Positions 1 to 6,631 of a stretch of 64,000 bases of DNA are shown one piece after another. Source of the DNA: an uncultured Cohaesibacter sp. (lineage in GTDB: Bacteria > Pseudomonadota > Alphaproteobacteria > Rhizobiales > Cohaesibacteraceae); NCBI RefSeq assembly GCF_963666525.1, contig NZ_OY762905.1:3885501-3949500 (forward strand). The letters are read 5' to 3'. A model generated the notes under the pieces. It saw nothing but the letters and a program-made list of their open reading frames with translations. It did not search any database and was not told the DNA's origin. The stretch's first letter is position 1, and each line of letters starts with the position of its first letter. Position numbers and translations under genes: made by a program.

Positions 1-133
1 AAGGTGCCTAACCTCGCAACCAAGGTCAAGGGCCTCCATTAATATAGACCCACCCCGATCCACATCAAGAGCGTGTCAGCCACCACAATTCGGCATGCCT
101 TTCCCGCTCCGCAAGACCCTCATGAACATTGGC
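1..133. other. Window edge, no gene recognised
   Basis: This short stretch lies downstream of the lipoprotein gene that ends at 134. I see no convincing gene, hairpin with a T-run, or RNA in it. Confidence 0.4.
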
Positions 134-664
134 TCACCGGTAGACGGGTGCGGGCAAGATCTGATGGTTGCCCCCTTGCCCGGCGGCTGCAGGAGCGGCG
201 ATCTGATTGGTGGTTGGCGCATCAAGGGCCGCCTCTGCAGCTTCCGGCGGGGCGGCAATGGTCGATGTCATCATGATCACCGGGTGCAGGGAGGTGGTGT
301 AATAGACATAGCCGCTGGCCTTGACCGCATTGCCCGCCCGCAGCTCCGCCGAATAGCGGCAGGAGCCGCGCGAGGTGCATTTGGTCCGGTCGTTGCTGTT
401 GATCGACAGGGTGAAGTCTGCGTGCTGAACACCCGGCGTGGGGATCACTTCGCTGGACTTGAGAACGCCGGATGCGTCCTGCAAACCGACCAGCAGCACA
501 TCGCCGCTTGTCGCCGAAAAGCCCCACTGCGCTTCGCCGCTGATCTCCTCGCCCGTGGACAGTGCTTCGCCCATTTCTTCGATGCCCATCGGCATGGTCT
601 GGCAGCCAGCGAGCCCGGCCATGAGGACCAGTGTCCAAAGGAAAGATGGTTTTGCGCGCAACAT
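134..664 (-). CDS. YbaY-like outer-membrane lipoprotein
   Basis: A 176-residue predicted lipoprotein. A hydrophobic signal segment (about residues 8-20) ends in the lipobox LAGC, so Cys21 would be lipidated and the protein anchored in the outer membrane or exported to the periplasm. The body has the pattern of the YbaY/YscW-type small beta domain: a VGLQDAS strand, a later FTLSIN strand, then YSAELRAG and YVYYTT. That family match is weak and judged by eye. The last 40 residues are Ala/Pro rich and probably disordered. It stands alone; the next gene is the divergent MATE exporter. Function unknown; that it is a real exported protein is well supported. Confidence 0.75.
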   Translation of the reverse strand: MLRAKPSFLWTLVLMAGLAGCQTMPMGIEEMGEALSTGEEISGEAQWGFSATSGDVLLVGLQDASGVLKSSEVIPTPGVQHADFTLSINSNDRTKCTSRGSCRYSAELRAGNAVKASGYVYYTTSLHPVIMMTSTIAAPPEAAEAALDAPTTNQIAAPAAAGQGGNHQILPAPVYR

Positions 665-1143
665 GTCAGCCTCAGGATGTCGGCTCAGGGCGGGTAGGAT
701 ACCCGCAAAAGAGCAATCTCAGAACAGCAATCAGTATGACCGGATACCCTTTGCAAGGCTGCCGCCTGACAAAAGTCGGCGGTAACACCCGCGATAAGGG
801 CAAAATGCCTGTGGTCTTCGTTTTATAACGGCTCCCCGATCGAGGCCAGTTCTTTTTCCTCAGCTTTGGTCAAATCGCGGATGGCGGGTAAATTCCATGG
901 AACGCCAGACGGGTTGCCTGAAAGCAAGAGATGTGGGCGCATCGCCAGCGCAAGGAAAAGTTACATGAGGCAATAATAGCACTATACATGGAGAGACAAC
1001 ACAGATAGGGTTTGTCTCCGATCATATGACTGCTCGGCGTTGAAGACTTATGGCGCACTGTCCAGGGCGATTGCTGTGGATGGAAAACTGCCCCCAGGGT
1101 CGCCGGCGAAGAACTGAATAATCTCGCAAACCCTGGTGATATC
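665..1143. other. Divergent intergenic region, promoters not resolved
   Basis: About 480 bases between the lipoprotein gene (minus) and the MATE gene (plus). It should hold both promoters. I see no strong -35/-10 pair, no conserved operator and no RNA gene; a weak GGAGA..TCTCC-type inverted repeat near 991-1020 is the only structure. Confidence 0.4.
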
Positions 1144-2613
1144 ATGCAAGACCAGCAACCCGTGCTGGAAGGGCAGAGCCGTTTGACTGCCCAAACCGAT
1201 AGCAACACTGGTGCCCCGATTTCCTGGCGCGGCGAGGCCGCCGCCACTTTGGCACTGGCCTGGCCGCTGGTGCTGGCCCAGTTGGCACAGTTTTCACTCC
1301 AGATCACCGATGTGGTCATGATGGGCTGGATTGGCCGCGATGCACTGGCCGCCGGCTCACTGGCGTCTGCTCTGATGCATCCCGCTGCGGTTTTCGGCAT
1401 CGGTGCGCTTTCTGCCGTCAGTCCGATGGTAGCCCAGGCGATTGGTGCCAAGGATGAAACCTCGGTACGCCGCTCGGCCCGTCAGGGCATCTGGGTTGCC
1501 GTCGTCATATCGGTCCTGATCATGGCAATCCTTTATCAGAGCGAGCATATCTACCGCATCGGTGGCCAGATGCCTGACATTGCGGCCAAGGCTGCGGGCT
1601 ATCTCAATTTTGCGGCACTGGGCGTCTTTCCTTCGCTCGGTTTCGTTGCCTTGCGCTCGCTGGTGACCGCACACGGCGAGACCCGTGTAATCCTGCTCTC
1701 CACTATTGCCAGCTTCTTTGTCAACTTTGCCGGCAACTATGTGCTGATGTTCGGCAAGTTCGGCTTCCCGGAACTGGGGCTGATCGGGGCTGGGATCTCC
1801 ACCTCCGTGGTGCAGACCTTTGTCTTCATTCTGCTGGTGGCCTATGTGCTGCGCAAGAAGAGCTACAAGAAATACAATCTGCTGTTCCACTTCTGGAAGC
1901 CTGACTGGCCGCGCTTCTTTGAACTCTTCCGCGTCGGCATTCCAATCGGCTTGATGGTCATGGTGGAAGTTGGGCTGTTTGCCGCTGCCGTCTTCCTGAT
2001 GGGCTGGATCAGCACCGATGCACTGGCCGCTCACACGGTTGCCATTCAGCTTGCCTCGCTCGCCTTCATGGTGCCTCTTGGACTCAGCCAGGCGATCACC
2101 GTGCGTACCGGCCTTGCCTATGGTGCGCGCTGCAAGGAAGGCGTGCGCCGCGCTGGCTGGGTCGCGGTGATGATTTCGGCGCTGTTCAATTCGCTTAGCT
2201 GTTTCAGTTTTCTGGTCTTTCCGCATTTCTTTGTCGGGCTGTATCTGGATCCGGCGATTGCAGCCAACGCTGTCCCATATGCACTGGCTGTGAGCTATCT
2301 CGCCTACGCGGGACTGTTCCAGCTTGTTGACGGGCTGCAATCGACGATGGCCGGTGCCCTGCGTGGCCTCAGCGACACCAAGGTGCCGATGTTCATCGCG
2401 GTCTTCGGCTATTGGGTCTGCGGTCTTCCCATCTCCTATTTCTGTGCCTTCAAACTTGGTTGGGAAGGTGAGGGAATCTGGGTCGGGCTGGCCGCCGGAC
2501 TGGCCATCACGGCGATGGTCCTGACCTATCGCTTTGTCAATCGGGAGCGATTGGGGCTGGTCAATTTTGATAATCTGGTCATAGTGGATGGTCCGAACGC
2601 ACCATCGACATAA
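1144..2613 (+). CDS. MATE family multidrug/Na+ efflux transporter
   Basis: A 489-residue inner-membrane antiporter of the MATE (NorM/DinF) family, which exports cationic drugs or metabolites in exchange for Na+ or H+. After a soluble N-terminus of about 30 residues there are about 12 hydrophobic segments arranged as two MatE halves. Recognisable family patterns include LALAWPLVLAQLAQ in helix 1, the GWIGRDALAAGSLA turn, and PLGLSQAITVRTG in the second half. Length is normal for NorM-type proteins. The downstream DJ-1 gene starts about 65 bases later on the same strand, so the two may share a transcript. The substrate cannot be read from the sequence. Confidence 0.93.
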   Translation: MQDQQPVLEGQSRLTAQTDSNTGAPISWRGEAAATLALAWPLVLAQLAQFSLQITDVVMMGWIGRDALAAGSLASALMHPAAVFGIGALSAVSPMVAQAIGAKDETSVRRSARQGIWVAVVISVLIMAILYQSEHIYRIGGQMPDIAAKAAGYLNFAALGVFPSLGFVALRSLVTAHGETRVILLSTIASFFVNFAGNYVLMFGKFGFPELGLIGAGISTSVVQTFVFILLVAYVLRKKSYKKYNLLFHFWKPDWPRFFELFRVGIPIGLMVMVEVGLFAAAVFLMGWISTDALAAHTVAIQLASLAFMVPLGLSQAITVRTGLAYGARCKEGVRRAGWVAVMISALFNSLSCFSFLVFPHFFVGLYLDPAIAANAVPYALAVSYLAYAGLFQLVDGLQSTMAGALRGLSDTKVPMFIAVFGYWVCGLPISYFCAFKLGWEGEGIWVGLAAGLAITAMVLTYRFVNRERLGLVNFDNLVIVDGPNAPST

Positions 2614-2679
2614 CGGGCATAGATAGCAAGCGGGGCAGGCGGGCCGCGCAGAGGGCTAGTGATCGGGGAAGAACCTGCA

Positions 2680-3309
2680 ATGACCGAGACTGAAGGGAAC
2701 GAGCGCCATATCGCCATTCTGCTTTATGAAGGGGTTGAAGTCCTTGACTTCAGCGGCCCCTTCGAGGTGCTCACAACCGCAAAGCGCGTGGCAGCAAAGC
2801 GTGGGGAGACCTTCCCGTATGTCCCTCTGCTGATTGCTGCGAGCCGGGAACCGGTGGTGGCACGCGCAGGCTATCGCGTGCTGCCTGATCATGACTATGA
2901 CAGTTGCCCTGCGCTTGCCTGCCTGCTGGTGCCTGGTGGCGTGCATGAACCGCATCTGGACAATCAGCCGCTGATCGCGTGGGTGAAAAGACGGGCCGCA
3001 GAGGTCGAACTGCTGGCATCGGTCTGTACTGGTGCGTTCCTTCTGGCAGAAGCCGGTGTGGTGAGTGGCCGCCACATGACCACGCATTGGGAAGATATCA
3101 CCGACTTCCGAACCCGCTACAAGGATGTCGGGATCATCGAGAATGTCCGCTGGGTCGAGGACGGCCCCCTGATCAGCTCTGCCGGAATTTCCGCAGGAAT
3201 CGATATGGCGTTGCAGATGGTCGCAAGGCTCGGATCGGACGTTCTGGCAGAGCAGACCGCTCGCCAGATGGATTTCGACTGGAAACGGACCGGCGTCAAA
3301 CTGTTCTGA
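2680..3309 (+). CDS. DJ-1/PfpI family protein (isonitrile-hydratase-like)
   Basis: A 209-residue DJ-1/PfpI superfamily protein. The nucleophile elbow is SVCTGA (Cys116), preceded by the acidic residue in DFSGPFE (Glu29), and His136 in TTHW is typical of the subgroup containing Pseudomonas isonitrile hydratase. The fold contains no AraC-type DNA-binding domain, so it is a stand-alone enzyme. An in-frame GTG lies 21 bases upstream, but the ATG at 2680 has the better ribosome site (GGGGAAG, 8 bases away) and is preferred. It follows the MATE gene in the same orientation. The exact reaction (isonitrile hydration, deglycase or chaperone) is not determined by the sequence. Confidence 0.85.
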   Translation: MTETEGNERHIAILLYEGVEVLDFSGPFEVLTTAKRVAAKRGETFPYVPLLIAASREPVVARAGYRVLPDHDYDSCPALACLLVPGGVHEPHLDNQPLIAWVKRRAAEVELLASVCTGAFLLAEAGVVSGRHMTTHWEDITDFRTRYKDVGIIENVRWVEDGPLISSAGISAGIDMALQMVARLGSDVLAEQTARQMDFDWKRTGVKLF

Positions 3310-3354
3310 GCAGAAAGGGCTGCCTATGGCATCCCCTCTGGTTGCCGTTGCAGA

Positions 3355-3807
3355 TCAATCCTTCGGCTTCCTGACCGCCATGACCGTCGCTTCTCCTGAC
3401 AGGACCACGAGCCCGTCAACCTCGGCGCAGCAATCAAGCGTGACGCGGCGCCCCTTGTCATCCTTTGCCTTGACGGTTGCCGAGACGGTGACCGCATCCC
3501 CCGGACGCACCGGAGCCTTGAATTGCAGGGTCTGGGAAACATAGATTGCTCCCGGCCCGGGCAGGCGCATGCCGAGAATGGCAGAAAACAGGCTGGCGGT
3601 GTAGAGCCCGTGGGCAATATTGCCACCAAACCGGCTGCTTTCCCCATAGGCCTTGTCGATATGGACCGGATTGTGATCACCCGTCAGATCGGCAAAAGCG
3701 GCGATATCGCTCTCTGTTACCTGATGGGTGAAGCTTTCTTTCTGGCCGATCTGCATGTCTTCATAATAGACGGTCTGTGCCTTGATGCCTTCCAGTGGTG
3801 CGGTCAT
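3355..3807 (-). CDS. MaoC-like (R)-specific enoyl-CoA hydratase
   Basis: A 150-residue single hot-dog-domain protein of the MaoC/PhaJ type, which hydrates trans-2-enoyl-CoA to (R)-3-hydroxyacyl-CoA. The hydratase motif is visible as LTGDHNPVHID, giving the catalytic pair Asp44 and His49, followed by the conserved GGNIAHGLY segment. Length is that of PhaJ, which links beta-oxidation to polyhydroxyalkanoate supply. The start codon has a good ribosome site, GGGAGAGA, about 4 bases upstream. It converges on the DJ-1 gene, with 45 bases between them. No PHA synthase is in the window, so the pathway assignment is an inference from the family. Confidence 0.88.
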   Translation of the reverse strand: MTAPLEGIKAQTVYYEDMQIGQKESFTHQVTESDIAAFADLTGDHNPVHIDKAYGESSRFGGNIAHGLYTASLFSAILGMRLPGPGAIYVSQTLQFKAPVRPGDAVTVSATVKAKDDKGRRVTLDCCAEVDGLVVLSGEATVMAVRKPKD

Positions 3808-4617
3808 GTTCTCTCTCCCTTGGCCTGTTTGGCCTCTCTCCGAGCGGACGATCTGTTGCCATCAGACAGGTTCTGCTGCCCTTTCCGAAGGGTCTAGAAC
3901 CTGTTCAGGCCTTTTGCAATGCAGCAAAACTGAGCATGTGCAACAAGGTGCGGCGCGTCAACAGGGCATAGGTCTATTGAGCAAAAGTGGAAAGACCTCT
4001 TTCGGCTGGAAAGACGCGGTAAAGAAGGCGCCTTGAGGCGCAAGAACAGTCTGAGCTCAAGACGCCATGATTCACTTTTTGAAGACTGTGCATAAAAGGA
4101 CGTCCCTGGTCAAAGAGCGCCTTGGTGGAGGAGTGCATGGGGGGGCGCGAAAGCTCCGCGAGGGCCTTTCCGACGGCTATTGTCCGATGGGACTACGGTC
4201 CTGCCCTTATCGCGGCAAGCCCTGCCAACGCTTGGCTTGCTGCGGATTGTTCTATGGAAAAACGCCCCGTCAGAGCTCGTTTGAAGAGGAATGGCACTGT
4301 GTTCAAAGCGGAAAACCTGAGATCCGCGACGACCACTTATGGTTAATCGAAATTTAGGTTAGTAAAGACTGAACAAATTGCTACAACTAAGTAAACATTG
4401 AAGCAAATTCCGATGATTTACTAACAAAAACGGGTGTTTGTTAGGGATTTGGTCTTTTTAGACTGAACGCCAGTTAACCGCTTTTTTAAACCCTTGAGAT
4501 AGTCTGCAGTTCAGGTCAGGGATCACCGTGTTCCTGAGCAACATATAACCAACAATCTGAAAAGTCGAAAATTCCGCTGATCAAGGCGGCAATGCAGTGT
4601 GAGTTTGGAGTAAACAA
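3808..4617. other. Long leader region upstream of cheY
   Basis: About 800 bases with no gene that I trust. Composition changes from GC-rich (to about 4340) to AT-rich just before cheY. A clean 8-bp hairpin, CTAACAAA (4421-4428) with TTTGTTAG (4437-4444), lies 170 bases before cheY. Short open frames here have no family resemblance and no ribosome sites. It probably carries the cheY promoter, which I cannot place precisely. Confidence 0.4.
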
Positions 4618-5001
4618 ATGGCCCTCGATCTTTCTATGCCAGTACTGGTCGTCGATGACTACAAGACCATGATCCGCATTATCAAGAACCTGCTCAAGCA
4701 GCTTGGTTTTGAAGACGTGGATGATGCAGCCGATGGCACCGAAGCTTTGGCAAAAATGCAGGATCGCCGTTATGGTCTGGTCATTTCCGACTGGAACATG
4801 GAGCCGATGACCGGCTACGAGCTGCTCAAGCAGGTGCGTGCAAGCGACAGCCTGTCCAAGACACCATTCATCATGGTGACTGCAGAATCCAAGACGGAAA
4901 ACGTGATTGCAGCCAAGAAGGCCGGTGTGAACAACTACATCGTGAAGCCGTTCAACGCAGCAACCCTGAAAACCAAGATCGACGCCGTATTCGATAACTA
5001 G
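4618..5001 (+). CDS. cheY: CheY-type chemotaxis response regulator
   Basis: A 127-residue single receiver domain with no output domain, as in CheY, which carries the phosphoryl signal from CheA to the flagellar switch. All key residues are present: the acid pair Asp13/Asp14 in VVDDYK, phospho-acceptor Asp58 in VISDWNMEPMTG, Thr88 in FIMVTAES, and Lys110 in YIVKPFNA. The WNMEPMTG context is typical of chemotaxis CheY rather than two-component regulators. The cheZ gene lies 350 bases downstream on the same strand, which supports a chemotaxis role. CheA and CheW are not in the window. Confidence 0.93.
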   Translation: MALDLSMPVLVVDDYKTMIRIIKNLLKQLGFEDVDDAADGTEALAKMQDRRYGLVISDWNMEPMTGYELLKQVRASDSLSKTPFIMVTAESKTENVIAAKKAGVNNYIVKPFNAATLKTKIDAVFDN

Positions 5002-5352
5002 GTTGGGCAGTGCTTCTCTTCCACCTTTTAGGAGGGAAGCTCTTGCAAGACATCTTGATTGTTTGGTTGGGCCGAGTAGCCGGGCTGTGCAGCCCGGCGC
5101 ACTCATCAGGCTAACCAGACCCCTCCGGCCTTTCCGGTGCGGGGAAATCAGGATTACCCCACAGCATCAGTGCAAGTGGGATGCCACAGGGATAGCCTGA
5201 TGGCCAACGGTAGCGCCTATCGCTCAATCTCGCCAAAACGGGAAAGAACAAAGAGAACAGGCGCTTTTGGCGGTGAGCACGCAGAAATAATGGGAAACGA
5301 AAGCGCGCCCAAGTCATGGAAGAAACAGTAAATTGACTGAAGGGAACTTGAA
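5002..5352 (+). other. cheY-cheZ spacer with a hairpin
   Basis: This 350-base spacer holds a perfect GC-rich hairpin at 5079-5098, GCCGGGCT / AGCCCGGC with loop GTGC, but no T-run follows it. It may attenuate or terminate cheY transcription and leave cheZ with its own promoter, or stabilise the cheY message. No gene recognised. Confidence 0.45.
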
Positions 5353-6075
5353 ATGGCAGCCGAAGCAGAACAGCTAAGTGCCGACAAAGTCGCGCAACTC
5401 GTCGCTTTTCTGGAGCAGAACAAGGGGGAAACCATATCCCTCAATGATATCATGGCTCTGGCCGAAGTGATGGCGGGAAGCCTTGATTCCTATCTGCAGG
5501 CGATGGATACCTCCCTGTATCAGGAGTTCACGGCCATTGCGAGCGAGATCTCTTCCATGAAAGACGAGATTGCCGCTCTTCGTCCTTCAGAAATGCGCCA
5601 TGCCGCAATTCCCGATGCTGGCCGCGAGCTTGATGCCGTGGTCGAGGCTACGGAGAATGCAACGAATATCATCATGTCATCCGCCGAGGAAATCATGGGC
5701 GCAGACCCCAGCGACGTGGATGCCTATCTGGCTCTGGTCAATGACAAGGTGATCGAGATTTTTGAGGCCTGCTCGTTTCAGGATATTACCGGGCAGCGTA
5801 TTTCCAAGGTTGTCAATGCGCTCAACGTGATCGACAGACGCGTTACGACATTCATCGAACGGATGAAGATGAGTGATATCGACGCCGGTTACTATGAAGA
5901 AACGCCCGAAGAACGCCGCAAGCGCGAACTGATACTGCATGGTCCGCAGCATGCCGGTGAAGGGGTGCAGCAGGATGAAGTCGACGCCATGCTGGCCGAT
6001 CTGGACTTCAGCAACAAGAAGCTGAAGCAGGAAGAGGACAGCAGCCAGGACGATATCGACGCCTTGTTCGGATAG
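5353..6075 (+). CDS. cheZ: CheZ, phosphatase of CheY-P
   Basis: A 240-residue CheZ, which dephosphorylates CheY-P. The catalytic signature FQDITGQRI is intact, with Asp144 and Gln148 matching the family's catalytic Asp and Gln in spacing (E. coli 143 and 147). Long alpha-helical segments before and after it fit the four-helix bundle. The C-terminus ends in SQDDIDALFG (231-240), the CheY-binding tail, and a second similar stretch, QQDEVDAMLADLDF, sits at 206-219. Both resemble the FliM N-terminal CheY-binding peptide. It is paired with cheY and is followed by a strong terminator at 6121. CheZ is not universal in alphaproteobacteria, but this assignment is firm. Confidence 0.92.
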   Translation: MAAEAEQLSADKVAQLVAFLEQNKGETISLNDIMALAEVMAGSLDSYLQAMDTSLYQEFTAIASEISSMKDEIAALRPSEMRHAAIPDAGRELDAVVEATENATNIIMSSAEEIMGADPSDVDAYLALVNDKVIEIFEACSFQDITGQRISKVVNALNVIDRRVTTFIERMKMSDIDAGYYEETPEERRKRELILHGPQHAGEGVQQDEVDAMLADLDFSNKKLKQEEDSSQDDIDALFG

Positions 6076-6120
6076 AGGCCTTCCCCTCGACAGGAAGGTT
6101 GTAAGATCGAAAGACTAGAA

Positions 6121-6145
6121 AAAGCCGGGTCATAAGCCCGGCTTT
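6121..6145 (+). terminator. Intrinsic terminator after cheZ
   Basis: A perfect 9-bp stem AAAGCCGGG / CCCGGCTTT with a 7-nt loop is followed by T residues on the plus strand and preceded by A residues, so it can stop transcription both from cheZ and from the ETF-QO side. Confidence 0.85.
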
Positions 6146-6174
6146 TCTCGTTCTGGCCAGAACGGTACACCCCT

Positions 6175-6489
6175 CACATGTTGGGGTATGTCGGTCCACC
6201 GCCGCCTTCGGGGACGGTCCCAAGATAGGCAAAGCGGTGCAGCCGCTTGAAAGCCTATCGAGAAGAGAACATGGACCGTCACATGTTGGGGTATGTCGGT
6301 CCACCGCCGCCTTCGGGGGCGGTCCCAAGATAGGCAAAGCGGTGCAGCCGCTTGAAAGCCTATCGAGAAGAGAACATGGACCGTCACATGTTGGGGTATG
6401 TCGGTCCACCGCCGCCTTCGGGGACGGTCCCAAGATAGGCAAAGCGGTGCAGCCGCTTGAAAGCCTATCGAGAAGAGAACATGGACCGT
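6175..6489 (-). repeat. Three 105-bp tandem units made of ETF-QO 3' end plus a hairpin
   Basis: Units start at 6175, 6280 and 6385 and are nearly identical; the only difference I see is GGGGGCGG instead of GGGGACGG in the second unit. Each unit contains about 46 bp equal to the last codons and stop of the neighbouring ETF-QO gene (encoding PEGGGGPTYPNM and TGA, read on the minus strand), then a 52-nt hairpin element, then an 8-nt word complementary to the end of the gene-derived part. Because 105 is a multiple of three, both strands stay open through the array; the resulting 35-residue repeats are not believed to be proteins. Confidence 0.93.
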
Positions 6490-6621
6490 CACATGTTGGG
6501 GTATGTCGGTCCACCGCCGCCTTCGGGGACGGTCCATGTGATGTTGCCGTTCGGATCCTTGATGTCACCAGATAAGCCTCGCGAGGCAACTCGCGAGACT
6601 AGCTTATCGCAGAAAGGAACT
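6221..6621 (-). repeat. Family of ~53-nt hairpin elements between the gene-end copies
   Basis: Four elements: 6221-6272, 6326-6377 and 6431-6482 (identical, 52 nt) and 6569-6621 (53 nt, different sequence). All share one layout on the plus strand: CA or CAA, outer arm GATARGC, an inner stem, an unpaired tetranucleotide, outer arm GCYTATC, then a 13-nt purine-rich tail ending GAACAT or GAACT. The inner stem is AAGCGG/CCGCTT in the first type and CTCGCGAG/CTCGCGAG in the second. Each is bracketed by an 8-nt gene-derived word and its reverse complement: GACGGTCC..GGACCGTC for type 1 (one mismatch in the second unit), GATGTCAC..GTGACATC for type 2. I do not recognise the family. Confidence 0.85.
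6489..6567 (-). pseudogene. Displaced copy of the ETF-QO 3' end (last 25 codons and stop)
   Basis: This fourth copy is longer than the three in the array and encodes DIKDPNGNITWTV followed by PEGGGGPTYPNM and a stop, identical in protein sequence to the end of the intact gene. It differs from the intact gene at five bases in about 78, and all five are third positions of synonymous codons (GGT/GGC twice, GGC/GGT, GGG/GGA, ACG/ACA). It has no start of its own and is separated from the gene by the type-2 hairpin element. Confidence 0.88.
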
Positions 6622-6631
6622 GTGACATCCC

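Noticed and set aside
4343-4357. CtrA site upstream of cheY (TTAA-N7-TTAG)
   Set aside because: One base off the TTAA-N7-TTAA consensus and about 260 bases from cheY in an AT-rich region. A second pair near 4474-4489 has N8 spacing. Too weak to claim.
6175-6489. CRISPR array
   Set aside because: Repeats are 105 bp with no unique spacers, and the content is a gene 3' end plus hairpin. No cas genes.
6130-6575. Proteins with 35-residue repeats on both strands
   Set aside because: They arise because the 105-bp unit is a multiple of three. They have no ribosome sites and overlap the hairpins and terminator.
6221-6629. Integron attC sites
   Set aside because: The hairpins lack the RYYYAAC/GTTRRRY core sites, and no integrase or cassette genes are present.
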